A stretch of DNA of 64,000 nucleotides. Source: Trema orientale (Eukaryota; Streptophyta; Magnoliopsida; Rosales; Cannabaceae). This document shows positions 49,423-61,298 of the stretch, piece by piece. Position 1 is the first letter of the stretch, and each line of letters begins with the position of its first letter. Position numbers and translations under genes: made by a program. The notes under the pieces were generated by a model. The model worked only from the letters and a program-made list of their open reading frames with translations. It had not been told where the DNA came from and did no database searches. Location of the stretch: positions 186,171 to 250,170 of the forward strand of contig JXTC01000323.1 in the NCBI GenBank assembly GCA_002914845.1, in the 5' to 3' direction.

Positions 49423-49690
49423 TGGGCTTTATGGCCAAGCGAAAAGCCCATAAGTTAAGCTCTATTTGGGCCTTCTTCTGATAATGGGCTCGGTTCATAA
49501 GCCCAAAATGTGGTGCAGCTGAGGCTTCTTTAGATAATGGGCTCAGTTGAAAAGCCCAAAATCTCAAAGTCCATCTCTTTGGGCCTTCCAAAGATGATTG
49601 TGGACCCAGTTGAAAAACCCAAAATGCCAAGTCCATCTGTATTTGCGCCTTCCAGAAATAATTGGGCCCAGTTGAAAAACCCAAACCCAC
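49423..49690 (-). promoter_or_regulatory. Tandem repeat rich in TGGGCY (site II) upstream of UCH
   Basis: About four imperfect units of 45-65 bp carrying phrases like TTTGGGCCTTCCA, AATGGGCTCAGTTGAAAA and AGCCCAAAAT. Roughly ten TGGGCC/TGGGCT motifs occur on the two strands, starting 180 bp upstream of the UCH start codon. TGGGCY is the plant site II element, bound by TCP factors in promoters of housekeeping genes. The minus-strand open frames here (up to 125 codons) only translate the repeat and are not genes. Confidence 0.55.
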
Positions 49691-50399
49691 CCCCCCGCGA
49701 GAAAAGGACATCGATAGGACTAATATAATCCATTTAGTCACTTTTAGGACCATCTTTTGGAATAAATTTTTTAGGACTAAAAATCAGGTCCTACAGAGAG
49801 TAAAATTCCTTAGATGCCCTTCCTTTCCCTCAAACCCATCTGCCAGCTCTTCTACTGTACCCTATATCTCCATTTGAAAATCAAAAAACAAAGAGGAAAT
49901 AGGAGAGGGAAGAGAGAAGACTACCCCTGAAAACCCAAAATCCAGCTAAAATTCTCGAGAAATCCGGCTATAACTCCATTAAACCTCCCTCAAGGCGCTG
50001 TAAATCAGAATCTAGACATCTCAAGCATCATAAAAGCATCTATATTGTTAGTGTTTCAGTTAAGGATGTAGAAGCCGCATCTATTCAAGAGAAGGTTAGC
50101 ATTTTATAATTTTTGTCTTTCTTTTGGGAAAAAATACTTCTTTTTGTATGGTGATCTTGAGTATGGTGAAAAACTATGATTTTTATTTGTTTTTATTTCT
50201 TTGTATTTTTATTTGTACATATTTTGAGAAAGATCTAGTTTATTTGTGTGTTTTGCTGATTTTATGTTTATTATTTTGGTCAATTTTGTTACTACCTATT
50301 GTTTTGCTGACCTTCTTTTTACATGGTGACCTTGAGTATGCTAAAAAGGTTATATTATATTTTTGTGTTCTTTGTATGAAGTCAACAATATATTGACCC

Positions 50400-52215
50400 A
50401 GGCCAAGACGCTCTTGATCTTGGTTAAGAAGTTAAAACAAGATTTTATTGACCAAGGTCAAGAAAATCATGACCTCAAATTGATCTCAAGCCAATAGCTC
50501 ATTCATCTGGAGTCAAGAATTTCTTGACATATAGTCAACACTATCTTCACCTCAAGTGAAAAACTCTATAACTTGATGTTGTGCAAGGGAGTTAGATTTT
50601 TAGTGTTTGTTTGTTTTGGTAAACTATTAAGGGTGTTCCTGTAACATTTTGTATACTTTGGCCATTGTTTCTTCATTGAAGATCTATTTGTGTTTTAATT
50701 TATTTTTATTTTTTTGTGGTTTATTTCTGTGTGTTGATCGAAGTTAGTAACCTCAGGTCAAAATGTTCTTGGCCATAGATGAAGATCTTCTTGAGCTCTG
50801 ATGAATAATCTATTGACTCACTTATTGTCAATAGGTTATGGACAATGAGTCAGGAAATTGTTGAGTTGGGGTCAATACGATATTAACGTATTGTCAAGAT
50901 TTCCTTGAGTCAAGAGTATTTTGATCTTGAGTCAAGAATGTCTTGACCTCAGGTCAAGATTATCTTGACCTGAGCCAAGAATATCTTGACCTTGCGTTAA
51001 GAATATTATTGGCCTTTAGTGAAGAATATATTGACCTTTATATGTTGTAATTACTGCAGAGAATTCAAGAGAAAGATCCTAACAATGATGATTTTGAGAT
51101 CCAAAAGCAGTGGAGGGGCAAAAAAGCTAAAAAGGATAAGCCAACGACGATTGATCGACCGAAACGTCTCGTTAAGCTAGCTGAAAAGTTTACACCTTCT
51201 GAGATGAAGAAAACGGGGATGGATGAGGATAAGACAATGACAAAAAATGATACAAAGACTATATAAAAAAATAAGTAGAAGAAATAGTGATGGAATTAAG
51301 GGGAAGAAAAACATGAAGAAATAGTGTTTATATTTTGTTAAAATTTTACGGACTTTGAAGTAACAATCTGTTAGAGTTACTATAGGTCAGAATGTTTTTA
51401 ACTGCAGGTTAAATTGTTTTGTACTTCCGGTCAAGTTATTCTTAACTTCATGCCAAATTTAAGAACATATTACGTATAATATCGTGATCAAGTTTCATAT
51501 TGAACTACACTTAAAATATTGTTAACTTCAAGTCAAGAACTTGTTTACCTTAAGTCAATTACTTTTTGACCTCGGGTCAAGAATATCATAACCTTAAGTC
51601 AATCACTTCTTGACCAAAAATCAGTAATTTCTTGACCTCAAGTCAAGAACTTCTTAACTCGAAGTCAAGAAAAGTTTGACTCATGTCAATAACTTCTTGA
51701 CCCTAAATCAAGAACTAAGTCAAGAAATTCATCACTTGTAATCTGGAAGTTCTTGACCCTAATTCAATGACTTCTTGACCCTATGTCAGGAACTTTTTAA
51801 CCCAAAGTCAAAAACTTCCTGACCTAAAGTCAAGAACATCCTGACCATAGGTGAAAAACAGTTTAAATTTGCATGCTAGTACTGACCTAGTTGTTAGGAT
51901 TTATTTCAGACTGTAATTTTAGAAATTATTGTAACTGAGTTTGAATTAAATGAACTCCACACGAAGAGGTCTTATTAGTGAGAAGAACAATTTTTATGTC
52001 CATAAAATAACTCAAAAACTATATCTTAAGATAGAATAATGTCTTCCATGATATATAAGTTGATACATGTAATGAATGAAGGAGAAATGACTTCAAAATG
52101 ATAAGGTACTAGTCAAAAGTTTTTAACATAGGTCAAGATTAAATTGATCTCAAAGGTCAGTTTCATATTGACCAAAAGTCAAGAGGATATTAACCTAAGA
52201 TCAATTTATTATTGA
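50400..52215. repeat. Degenerate 22-bp tandem repeat with TTGAC cores
   Basis: The unit is close to TCAAGAANTTCTTGACCTNA and is itself partly palindromic (TCAAGAA...TTCTTGA). Best-kept blocks are 50925-51040 and 51515-51850, with scattered units at 50395-50560, 50755-50895 and 52125-52210. Every unit contributes GTCAA and/or TTGACC on either strand, so the interval carries dozens of W-box cores. A non-repeat segment with an open frame (51060-51266) sits between the two best blocks. Confidence 0.7.
51060..51266 (+). CDS. Putative last exon of an unknown gene inside the inverted-repeat element
   Basis: After a splice-acceptor-like TTACTGCAG, a lysine-rich frame runs 68 codons to TAA (RIQEKDPNNDDFEIQKQWRG, later RPKRLVKLAEKFTPSEMKKT). 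A possible preceding exon ends at 50094 in the same phase with SVKDVEAASIQEK followed by GTTAGC; its start is not resolved. I do not recognise the protein. It could be a captured gene fragment or the remnant of an element-encoded protein. The repeated IQEK on both sides of the proposed intron is odd. Confidence 0.25.
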   Translation, partial: RIQEKDPNNDDFEIQKQWRGKKAKKDKPTTIDRPKRLVKLAEKFTPSEMKKTGMDEDKTMTKNDTKTI

Positions 52216-52849
52216 CCATACGTCAACCAGCGAGATCTACAAGGCATTAAGAAGATTATGAATAAATCAAAATATGTAATTTTTAGTATAATATTGTTCG
52301 GATCAATATTATGGTCCTTCTTCACTAAACTATTCTTAAACAAAACTTATTTGCTTACCTTCAAAATTTGAGAATCTCCCCACCTATCAACGCCAAATTT
52401 CTTTCCGACTGAGTTTTTTTAATTAAATAGTAAAAAGGCTATTAAAAAGAAAGAAAAAGAGAGGTGGAGAGAGAAAGAGAGACAGAGACATCATCAATAA
52501 GAACAAGAGAGAGAGAATAAGCTTGTGCTTTCATATTCCTCATGAGACAGAGTGATTAAATATATTCCTCATCTTCTTCATGATAAGGAAACTAAGCTCT
52601 GGTTTTGAAGAGAGAAAGATAAAGGAGAACGAAAAGAGAAAAAAAAAAGAGAGAAAATGAGATAATGAAATGACAGCCATTTAATGCTCTCACCTACCAC
52701 ATCCTTACTTTTGACCAAGGACAATTTTGGAAACCGATTTTTTCTCTCTTTATTCACTCCTAACATTTGGTCCTAAAAAAGCAATAATATCAACGTGGTC
52801 TTAAAAAAGAAAAACGGATCCCAAATGGTCTTATCCATGTCCTTTTCTC

Positions 52850-53545
52850 CCCCGCCCCACCCCCCCCCAACGGCCCGGACGCCCAAAACCACATTCTCTT
52901 TCTATTCTTTTCTTTCTAGGGACAGAGTAAAATGGTAAGTGTACAGTGAAGAGTGTTAAATTGTCTTCAAAAATAATATGCGGTCTATGGGTATGGGTAT
53001 TGGGTGGAGTGGAGTGAAGTGGAGTGGGGTGGGGACTTGGGAGAGAGCTCTTATTGAGCAACATTTCCCACCTAGCATTATAAATTATAAAAACAAACAA
53101 TAAAAAGAGAAGTTGCTGACAGTGCTTCATATGTCCTGCTTATAATTCTTAGTTGTATATATAACTTGGATATCATCATTAAAGAATTTGGCCTTCTATG
53201 AATTATATGTTTTTATTCTCTTTTCACCCTTTCCCTGCATAGCATGAAGATAATTTCTTAACTTTCTGAAAATTTTCTGTGTTTATTTATAACAGAGCTT
53301 TGGCTACCAAATGTGTGTGTACAGTATCAAAACAAAAAGAGAGTTTTTTTTCTTTAATGGCAAAACAAAAAGATACTTAAGATACTTGCTGTGAACATAC
53401 CAACAGTCAACAAATCCATTACATATACATTAAGGGGGTTGATCGTAAAAATATATCCTTCAAGCTGATAGGCATCTAATGCAGATACTTTGCCCAAGGA
53501 GCCAATTCATTCCAAAATAGACAATCTTTGATGTTCTGATCGCTC
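52850..53545. other. Short intergenic region, probable 3' UTR of the hydratase gene
   Basis: C-rich low-complexity sequence at 52846-52870 and a GGAGTGGAGTG-type repeat at 53003-53034. The part next to 53546 should include the hydratase 3' UTR. Confidence 0.4.
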
Positions 53546-56500
53546 TTATTCTCCGGTATAATTTGGTTTCCGCTTCTCAGCAAATGCTGCCAGGCCTTCC
53601 AAGCGATCTTTTGTGTCCAAGAGCTGTTCATAGCAGTCATGTTCTACTGCCAAACCTGAAACCATATTTACATCTAAACCCTCATTGATGGCCCTTTTCG
53701 CCATTCTAATCGCCAATGGACCCTGTGTTATTTAATTCCAAGGAGAAACAAGTACTTTTCAACTTGATTTATTCACGCATGTTAAGTTCATAAGATCAGG
53801 AGAGGCATTTATTCAGTCCACATGCAATAGAGAACTAAAAGTTTTGAGTGTAAAAGGCCAAGAGGACCATCTATGCAGCTCCGAGAAAGAAAAAGGTAAG
53901 TACCTTCTCATTTATTTCACGAGCAATTTCGAGTGCTTTTAGATGAGCTTGACCAGCAGGAACACAATGATTGACAAGACCTGCAGCAAAACATACTTTT
54001 TCCACTAAGAGAAGTAAAGAGAAACAAATAAAATAATTAGTAATGCAAACTGGATACTAAGTAGATGCACCAATAGACATTGCAGCCTTGCCACTAATCT
54101 TTCTGCCGGTGAATATAAGTTCCTTAGCTATTGCTTTTCCAACCAATCTAGGAAGTCGTTGTGTCCCACCCGCTCTGTGAAAGGCAAGTTTTTGAGGAAA
54201 ATGATGATCAATACAGTAGAAAGCAAAGATAAATAAAAATGAATACACTAAAGGTCATTTGGAAGAATTCTGTCTTAAGCAAAACACATTGATAATATCA
54301 TTCGCCTAAGCAAATGCATCCTGCATTAGATGCTCCATGTTTTGGTACGCAAAGGTCAGGAACTACTCCAGTAAGATGTTAAAAGAGAAAAGAATTATAC
54401 GAGATGCAGGTCTGCAATATGACATCAAAGAGCAAAGCTTAGAGAACAAGAAATGAGATGTACTGCATACCCAGGAATTATGGCAAGCCCTGTTTCTGGC
54501 AAGCCTAATACTGCATCTTGTCCTGAGCCATGTGAGGTGTAAAACGATCAGTCTGATAACTACACCTCATCCAACCAGTGACTTTCACTAATTACGGTCA
54601 ACTTAAATGTGAAAAATTTTAAAAATGGAACTACCACATATCCGAAGATCACATGATAGAGCCATTTCAAGTCCACCACCCAGTGCAGCTCCTTCAATGA
54701 CAGCAATGCTAGGAACACAAAGTGTCTGAGAGAAAAAATTTAAGTTAATGACATAAACGATCAAGAAGAAAAATGTAAGATATATTGTCCTAAGAAAACA
54801 ACACATTATGGGCATAACATGGGAAAGGATTTTCTTCAAGTAAAAAAGTGTAAAAGGATTTTAAAGCAAAGTAGTTATATAATATAAGAAAGCAAAAGAA
54901 ACAACATGAGAAAACCAATAAAGTAATTTAATACTCTCCAGAACAGTATGTCCATGGATGTACGTGTGTGTTTGGATATGACATAGCAAATACCAAACAT
55001 AGAAAAATACATGGATTTAGGCACAGTTGTTTAGCAATTTAGACATCAATCTAAGAATAACTCTTAACATATAAACAGAAACTGATCAAACCCAATGAAA
55101 TTCGAATTAAACTCCAGCTGAGGGGGACATTATTTTATTATTCACTTCAAATATTTTTTAAGTTCTGACTGTAAAAATCAATGGATACAAGCAAACCGTT
55201 GCCTTGAAAATCTAATGAGAAGATTTAAGGTTAAATCAACTTCGAAGCCTCCAATCTGTTAAACATGAGGAAACCAGCTACTTTCCTGCAGCATGGGTTT
55301 ACAAGGTACCAGCTTCATGAAAAGTCCAACAATAGTTGATTGGAATCAAGTCCCACTAGTTTCATTTAGTGAATAGGGATTGTAAAGGCAAGCCTTTACA
55401 AAGGATACACTGATTGTTTGGATTGATTTTCTTTTTGCTCTTCTAATCATACCCTCCTTTGAGAGGATCATTCATTCAACCATTAAAATTAAAAATAAAA
55501 AAAATAAAAAAAGAAGAAGAAAAAAGAATCGAGTCCAACAGATCTTTTATGTATTCAATTATAACTTCATGTCAACATTAAAATAAAAAAATAAAAAAAA
55601 AAAAAAAAAAGAAACATAGGTAAATAAGGGGACTGACCTCTATAAATGAGAATGTGGAGCGTAGTGAGTCGACAAAAGATTGAACCTCAGACTGAGTCAG
55701 TGTCTTGCGTTCCTGCCAATCCATTTAACAGCCAAAAACTACATTAACATTGCATATTACCTACAGTACAACTACAATCCTTCAGTGATGAAATAAAAGA
55801 GCAAGCCAATAGGGCATTGATTCGTTACTATGCAATTCTCGAGGGTTCCATACTAATTACCCAATTTTCTATTTAAGATAAGTGAGCTAATTTCGTGAGT
55901 TAAGATGATTTGCTCACAGTAAACTAGACTGTTGAGAATACAAACAAAGGGCCTTTCTCATCAAACAAAACAAAGAATCAAAACCGACAGGCCTTCATCA
56001 GAACTTCTTCAATATCATGTATCTGACTCAAAGCTTCATAGAAAGAAAAATTTTCTCCTAAGGAACCCCCACACTCACTAGTCACTATGGTTGGCCTACA
56101 AGAATCAAACTATAGGTTCTTTCTTCCATGATTTATGCCACTGCACACCTTGCCCCTGTCAACCAATAACTCATCGTCTTCTTTTTCTATACTTGTTCCC
56201 GCAGAAACCTACAACCTTTGGGAGGCAAGAAACTCTAGCATGTTACTAAGTAGGCTGGGAGCAAACTATTAACCTGACCACTCGACCCAGAGTAATATTT
56301 TTTTTTTTTTTTTGAAGGGAGACCGTAATTGATTACTCATCATTTATCATAATAATATTCATAAATGACTAATTCTTACATGTAAGTCTCAAAACATCAA
56401 AATATTAGTAACCCAAGTAGGATTAAGTAAACGGGTTCCTTCAGCAATCAAATTCTATACGAAATATTGAGACTTGTTTACGTTACCTTTAAATCAGCAC

Positions 56501-56978
56501 CAGCACAGAACACATTAGGAACTAAACTACGGATCAAGACAACATTTGCAGAAGAATCCCTACTTATAGCTTCAAGGGTTTGTTGCAAACCTCTCAGCAA
56601 ATCTTTCCCAATGGCGTTTTTCCTCTCAGGCCTATTCAAATTAACCTCAACAATTCCTGCCAACAAAACCCAATCGGGTTTTCTTGAATATAAAGAAAAG
56701 ACCCTAAAATCAACCCAAAACACAGTTTTTATTTTTGACCCAGAAATTAGAAAAAGGGCTTTCAAAAGGAATTTACCAGAATCCGAGTCGGAGAGTCTTT
56801 GAAGGCTGACAAACTGAGACCAATTGGGCTCCAAGATGAGAGTCCGACGAGCTTGGTAACACCATTTTTGGGGTTCATTCTCAGGAAATATTGAGGTCCC
56901 TGAAAATGGTCGAAGAACTTTCTGATTCTTCAAGCTGTAATGGCTAAGCGGCCTTCGTAGGATTTTTATTGCTTGCAT
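53546..56978 (-). CDS. Mitochondrial enoyl-CoA hydratase-like protein (crotonase family), eight exons
   Basis: Exons on the minus strand: 56777-56978, 56487-56656, 55638-55712, 54635-54725, 54471-54522, 54071-54174, 53904-53980, 53546-53722. All are GT-AG and in frame, giving 315 residues. The basic, Ser-rich start [20 protein letters not shown] fits a mitochondrial presequence. The crotonase core begins near residue 68 ([17 protein letters not shown]). FCAGADLK (near residues 117-124) supplies the oxyanion-hole region. Both catalytic glutamates are present: Glu169 ([11 protein letters not shown]) and Glu189 ([20 protein letters not shown]), 20 apart as in rat hydratase 144/164. The C-terminus [18 protein letters not shown] is typical. 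The closest family I recall is Arabidopsis At4g16800, related to methylglutaconyl-CoA hydratase of leucine breakdown; the substrate is inferred only. The gene looks intact. Confidence 0.94.
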
Positions 56979-57375
56979 TTTTATTTTTTTTATATATTTT
57001 TTTGTTTTTTTCAAATTTTCAGTTTTGAGAAGCTGAAACTTGAAACTGAGACTCAAATATTGCAAATTTTGCTTGCTCAGTGAGATAGAATAATCTGCGA
57101 GACGAAAAATCAAACGTCAGAGGTTTGTTCTTATCATAGTATTAGTGTTCTAACTTCTAAGTACGCCATAACATTGGGGAGTTGAATTGGAAACACGTCA
57201 GGACATGAGATAAGACTTTAGGAAGGGCTACGTCTCATCTATGTATTTAAAATTTAAAAATAATGGATTAAACTAAATCGATCTAATCCAATCCCTACGA
57301 TACAGATAATTGAACTCATTGAACTCATATAGATTAGATTAGATTACACTAGACTAGACTATATTTTTTCTTTTA

Positions 57376-57791
57376 AGCTATGTGTTTGGTAGGAAGGAAA
57401 ATGTTTGAGAGAAAAATTGAGGGAAACTAAAAAAATTAGATTGTTTAGTAGGTGGAAAAAGAGAGAAAAATGAAAAAGTGAGAGAAAAAAGGGGGGAAAA
57501 AATGATAAGTCTTACACAAATATTTTCTCCCCAAAAAATGGAGAAAAAAAGAGAAGGAAAAGATTTTTTTATCAATGTTTGAAAGTGAAATTACTAAAAT
57601 AATCTTATACATTAATTTTAAATTTTAATGAAAAGGGCAAAACAATCATTTTAAAATATTCTAGTTTTATTTCTTTCGTACGTACCAAACAATAATAAAG
57701 GAAAGACACTTTTATTTCCATCATACATATTTTCTTTCGCTCCTAATTTTTCCTTCCCTCTTTTTTTCTCTCCTCTCTACCAAACATAGCC
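57376..57791. mobile_element. Tourist-like (PIF/Harbinger) MITE, 416 bp
   Basis: The left end AGCTATGTGTTTGGTAGGAA and the inverted right end GGCTATGTTTGGTAGAGAGG are terminal repeats with purine-rich arms. TTA lies on both sides (57373-57375 and 57792-57794), the typical 3-bp target. Same family as the degenerate copy at 11612-11941. Confidence 0.8.
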
Positions 57792-58132
57792 TTAAGAGGA
57801 TAAGTAACCTCACGAAGGATAACCACACTATCTTCATCCTTGATGGCGAATCGCAATAACATACCCGTACCCTTTTTTCCAGATACAGGAACAGTGTGGA
57901 AATTAATCAAAAATAATGGAAAAAATTATGATTACCATTACCTTTTAATAATATGACAAAATAAGAAAAAATAAAATAAGATGAAAATACTAAACTTTTT
58001 CATAATTGACAAAACACCAAATACAATAATATACTAATTAATTTTCAGCAATATATTGAATAATTTTCAAACTCTAAAATTTAAATATATAAGTATATAT
58101 AACTCTCAAAACTCATTATTTTACCAAAGATA

Positions 58133-59203
58133 CAAAGTCATCTCTATATGGGTTAAGGCCCTTGGCAAAACTTATACAGAGGCCTTGTAAAATATAACTA
58201 AGTCATTCAATAGTTCAATTTTTTTTAAGAACCTCGTGGAAATCAATCACTCAATTTTATATGAGCCATATATGTAATTAGTTTTTCTTTTTAAAAAAAT
58301 CATTATTAGTATTCTTAGTTGAGAAAATAAATCTAAGTCATCAATATCATAAAATCTCGCGATGTTTTGAGATCTCATCTTGTTTTGAGATATCCTCAAA
58401 TTTGGGACATTAACTTTTTAGATCATTATCATCTAGCAACTTCAATTTTTTTCTATTAGACTTTTTTTATTATTACTATTATTGATAATTAAATCAAGTA
58501 GAAGATAAATACCCAAAAATAACATAAATATAATCTTACGAAGAACAACAATAACAAAAAAGATAATATAAGTAGCAAAAATATAAGAAACAAGTAGAAT
58601 TAACGTAATATAAATTTCAAAAATAGAACAAACAAGAACAGTTAATTTAATATAACTTCAAAAATAAAAGAAATGAAGAATTGAACCTGAAATTACCTAG
58701 AGTAGATCCATCATCCAGAACTTATTTAAGAAAAAAAAACCATAATGAATTTTGAATTTTGAGTGAGTGTGATATGCTATAGTTAATATTTTTGAAACTA
58801 AGTTGTTAGTTTTAGAAACTTTTCAGTGGTACTCGTACAGTTACAAAAAGAAAATACCCCGTTCTTTTTTTTTCTCGAGATGGGTACATGGAGAAGTTCT
58901 TTTTTTGTGGGATTTAAAAACGGGATTTATTTTCTTTATCTTAAAATTAAAAGCCTATTATAAATTTATTATTGAATCACACAATTAAACAAGATATATA
59001 TATATATATTGAGAAAAAGATATATTCCTATTATATATGAAAATTTAAACGTGGTATGTGGATTAGATTGAGGGGATAATGTTTACACATAATTATTAGT
59101 TAATTTATCTCATGCCTTGAACTTAGATTTTACTAAATATATTTAGTAAGTTAGATTTTTTTTTAATTGGGCCTTGGCAGTTGCCTAACCCTGGCCGACC
59201 CTG
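58133..59203. mobile_element. Non-autonomous hAT element, 1071 bp
   Basis: The exact 8-bp duplication CAAAGATA lies at 58125-58132 and 59204-59211, the hAT signature. The left end CAAAGTCATC and the inverted right end CAGGGTCGGC are diverged hAT-type terminal repeats. Near the ends lie GGCCCTTGGCAAAA and GGGCCTTGGCAGTTGCC, phrases common in plant hAT repeats. The interior is A-rich with no transposase. Confidence 0.85.
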
Positions 59204-59233
59204 CAAAGATATATGAATATACATATATATATA

Positions 59234-59467
59234 GGTTGCCAATCTGGTAGGTATTTTTTTTTTTTACCTATGTGTAGGTATTTTTTTTCTAGCCATTGGA
59301 TTATCATCTAACAATGATCTAACGGCTAAAATGAGATGACGTGCGTCATTAATGCTTTTTCTCTCTCTTACTTTTTAATATAAAAGAATGTGCAAAAAAA
59401 ATTTTCATTGGCCCAATTAATACCTATGCATAGGTAAAAAAAAAAAATACCTACTGGATTTGTGCCC
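59234..59467. mobile_element. Mutator-like MITE inserted in a TA microsatellite, 234 bp
   Basis: The ends GGTTGCCAATCTGGTAGG and, inverted, GGGCACAAATCCAGTAGG continue into TATTTTTTTTTTTTACCTA on both sides. It is flanked on both sides by ATATATATA, so a 9-bp duplication is compatible but cannot be told from the microsatellite. Confidence 0.65.
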
Positions 59468-59736
59468 ATATATATATATATATAGACGGATATATGAATA
59501 TACATAGAAGTCTATATATATATAGGCAGTACGGTGCGGATTATGCTAATACCGTCCTTACATCATACCCACATATTAATGGTGTGGTTATTTTCACTCC
59601 GGTCATTTTCTTCGCTTGAGTAGTTTTTCGCATATCTGTTCAGATCGGATAATGCCTGTAAGCGTGGATTATATTGTTATCCACATACGTACTTTTATAA
59701 TTTAATTAGAGAAAGTTAGCAATAGTGATCCAAAAG

Positions 59737-60387
59737 TAGAGATGTCAAATGGGTTAGGCCACTCATTAGGGTGCATGACGATACATCATAGAAAAAATTC
59801 GTACCAAGTACAACATGAACTGACCTTACTCGGCTCATGTCTTTAGGTACAATGGGCCAATACGACATGACACAAGTACAATACAGTCCATAAAGCACGA
59901 CACTAGATACTTAAAAAATATATTTATACTCAAAATATTAAATCAGCATTTTTAAAATTAATAACATGATAATCAATTATAGTAATAATTATTAATAAAT
60001 TAGAGTAATGGCGACATGAAAATTAGTTCTAAGTCTCACACTTAATTGATATTTTAATGGATTTGTTCTTTTATAGGAATATATATTAATTAGAAATTAG
60101 AAATTGACAATTAATTCTGATTTGGGCTCGCTGTGCCTCGCACGAAATGAGCTTAACAAAAGCACAAACACAATACGACATGTGCCTATGCCGAGCCTAA
60201 AGTATTTAAGTCTGGTCAACACGAAACACGAAACACGAAACACGAAACACGAGTGAGCTTATCTTTCATGTGTTGTGCCAGCACCAACACGAAATTTTGG
60301 TGGGCTGTGTCGAGCACGACACGAAATACGAATGAACTTACCTTTTACTCGCCATAACAGCACGACATGATCTATTTGACATCTCTA
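59737..60387. mobile_element. Non-autonomous hAT element, 651 bp
   Basis: Perfect 14-bp terminal inverted repeats TAGAGATGTCAAAT at both ends. The 8-bp flanks TCCAAAAG and TTTGAAAG agree at 5 of 8 positions, all differences being transitions, consistent with a decayed duplication. The interior holds many CACGA / TCGTG motifs and a CACGAAA heptamer array. Confidence 0.8.
60220..60252. repeat. CACGAAA heptamer array inside the hAT element
   Basis: Four perfect CACGAAA copies followed by CACGAG, period 7. Confidence 0.85.
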
Positions 60388-61148
60388 TTTGAAAGTATAC
60401 GAGTGTGAGATTTTGCCAAATCACATAGATCATACCAATTTCTTGCCGTTTTCTTTTTTCTTAATTATATAGTTTGATATGGTTTACAAAATTTCCAAAC
60501 CACGCTGCACCGCAATATACTCATTTAGGTAAGTTTTTCCATTTTTTTTAATGTTACATTTGATTTATTTAATTCTATAAATGTAACAAAAATATTAGGA
60601 CGAAAAAAAAAAAACAGAGTTTCTTGCCTACATTTCGTATATACTATATTGATTATAGAAATATGTTATTGAATTTTCTTTGACTGTTCTTATAATTTTA
60701 CACACCACACATTTACATAATATTACAGAGTATCAATGGAAAAGTTGAGAGGAAGTAAATATAAGCAATATAAAAATATCTACGTAGTCTAATCTTTACA
60801 TTAATGATTTTTTTTATTTTTTATTTTTAACTTCTTTTATATTCACATGTACACTTCATATACGCATGAAGGCAATTAAAAACTACTAAAGAGAGATACA
60901 TATTTACGCCTGAAAAGAAAAACTGTCAAATTAAAATGTAAATCTTTAAGATGGATTCATAAAATCAACAAAAAATGGCTAAGCGAGGGAATATTTAGGT
61001 CAACCAATATGGTTGAAAATTTTCATGTTTATTCACGCTCGAAGCAAAGCATTTTTCTTATAATTTTTTTTTTTTTAAAAATTTTGGTTGGATAATCTGA
61101 AGGGTGGAAAATTGAAAAAAATAAAAAAATATATATAAAAAAAAAGAG
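60388..61148. other. Intergenic upstream of BiP
   Basis: AT-rich, several A/T homopolymers, no gene. A CCAAT occurs at about 61004 but not at ERSE spacing from the downstream CCACG. Confidence 0.4.
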
Positions 61149-61156
61149 TGACGTGG
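61149..61156. promoter_or_regulatory. Candidate unfolded-protein-response element (TGACGTGG)
   Basis: TGACGTGG on the plus strand, CCACGTCA on the minus strand, about 150 bp upstream of the TATA box. It matches the core of plant UPR elements recognised by bZIP28/bZIP60-type factors. The full 16-base P-UPRE is not present. Confidence 0.45.
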
Positions 61157-61220
61157 AAAGTTGAAATACGTGAGTCGTCCAACTAGAGTCTTGTATTTGA
61201 ACCAAAACTACTCATTGAAG

Positions 61221-61228
61221 ACACGTGT
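61221..61228. promoter_or_regulatory. G-box ACACGTGT
   Basis: A palindromic ACACGTGT 71 bp upstream of the TATA box of the BiP gene; a possible bZIP site. Only the motif is seen. Confidence 0.4.
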
Positions 61229-61298
61229 CGTACAATCAATGAATATAACAGCGTCAATAAGAGTCCAACCAAAACTAGTAATGACCCAAAGCCAAAAC

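Larger units (their letters stand above)
49699..52849. mobile_element. 3.15-kb Mutator-like element with long terminal inverted repeats
   Basis: The left end begins GAGAAAAGGACATCGATAGG and the inverted right end begins GAGAAAAGGACATGGATAAG. The arms stay similar for about 95 bp, with TTTTAGGACCA and TTTTTTAGGAC landmarks at matching distances. The target site is C-rich (CCCGC next to both ends), so the duplication cannot be read cleanly. The interior holds the 22-bp repeat array and a possible two-exon frame, but no transposase that I recognise. Non-autonomous or decayed; Mutator-type is inferred from the long terminal repeats. Confidence 0.6.

Noticed and set aside
49376-49753. 125-codon minus-strand open frame upstream of UCH3
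   Set aside because: It translates the TGGGCY minisatellite; the repeated FSTG/FQLG phrases come from the DNA repeat.
59212-59520. TA microsatellites as a regulatory signal
   Set aside because: Simple (TA)n tracts around a MITE; no evidence beyond low complexity.
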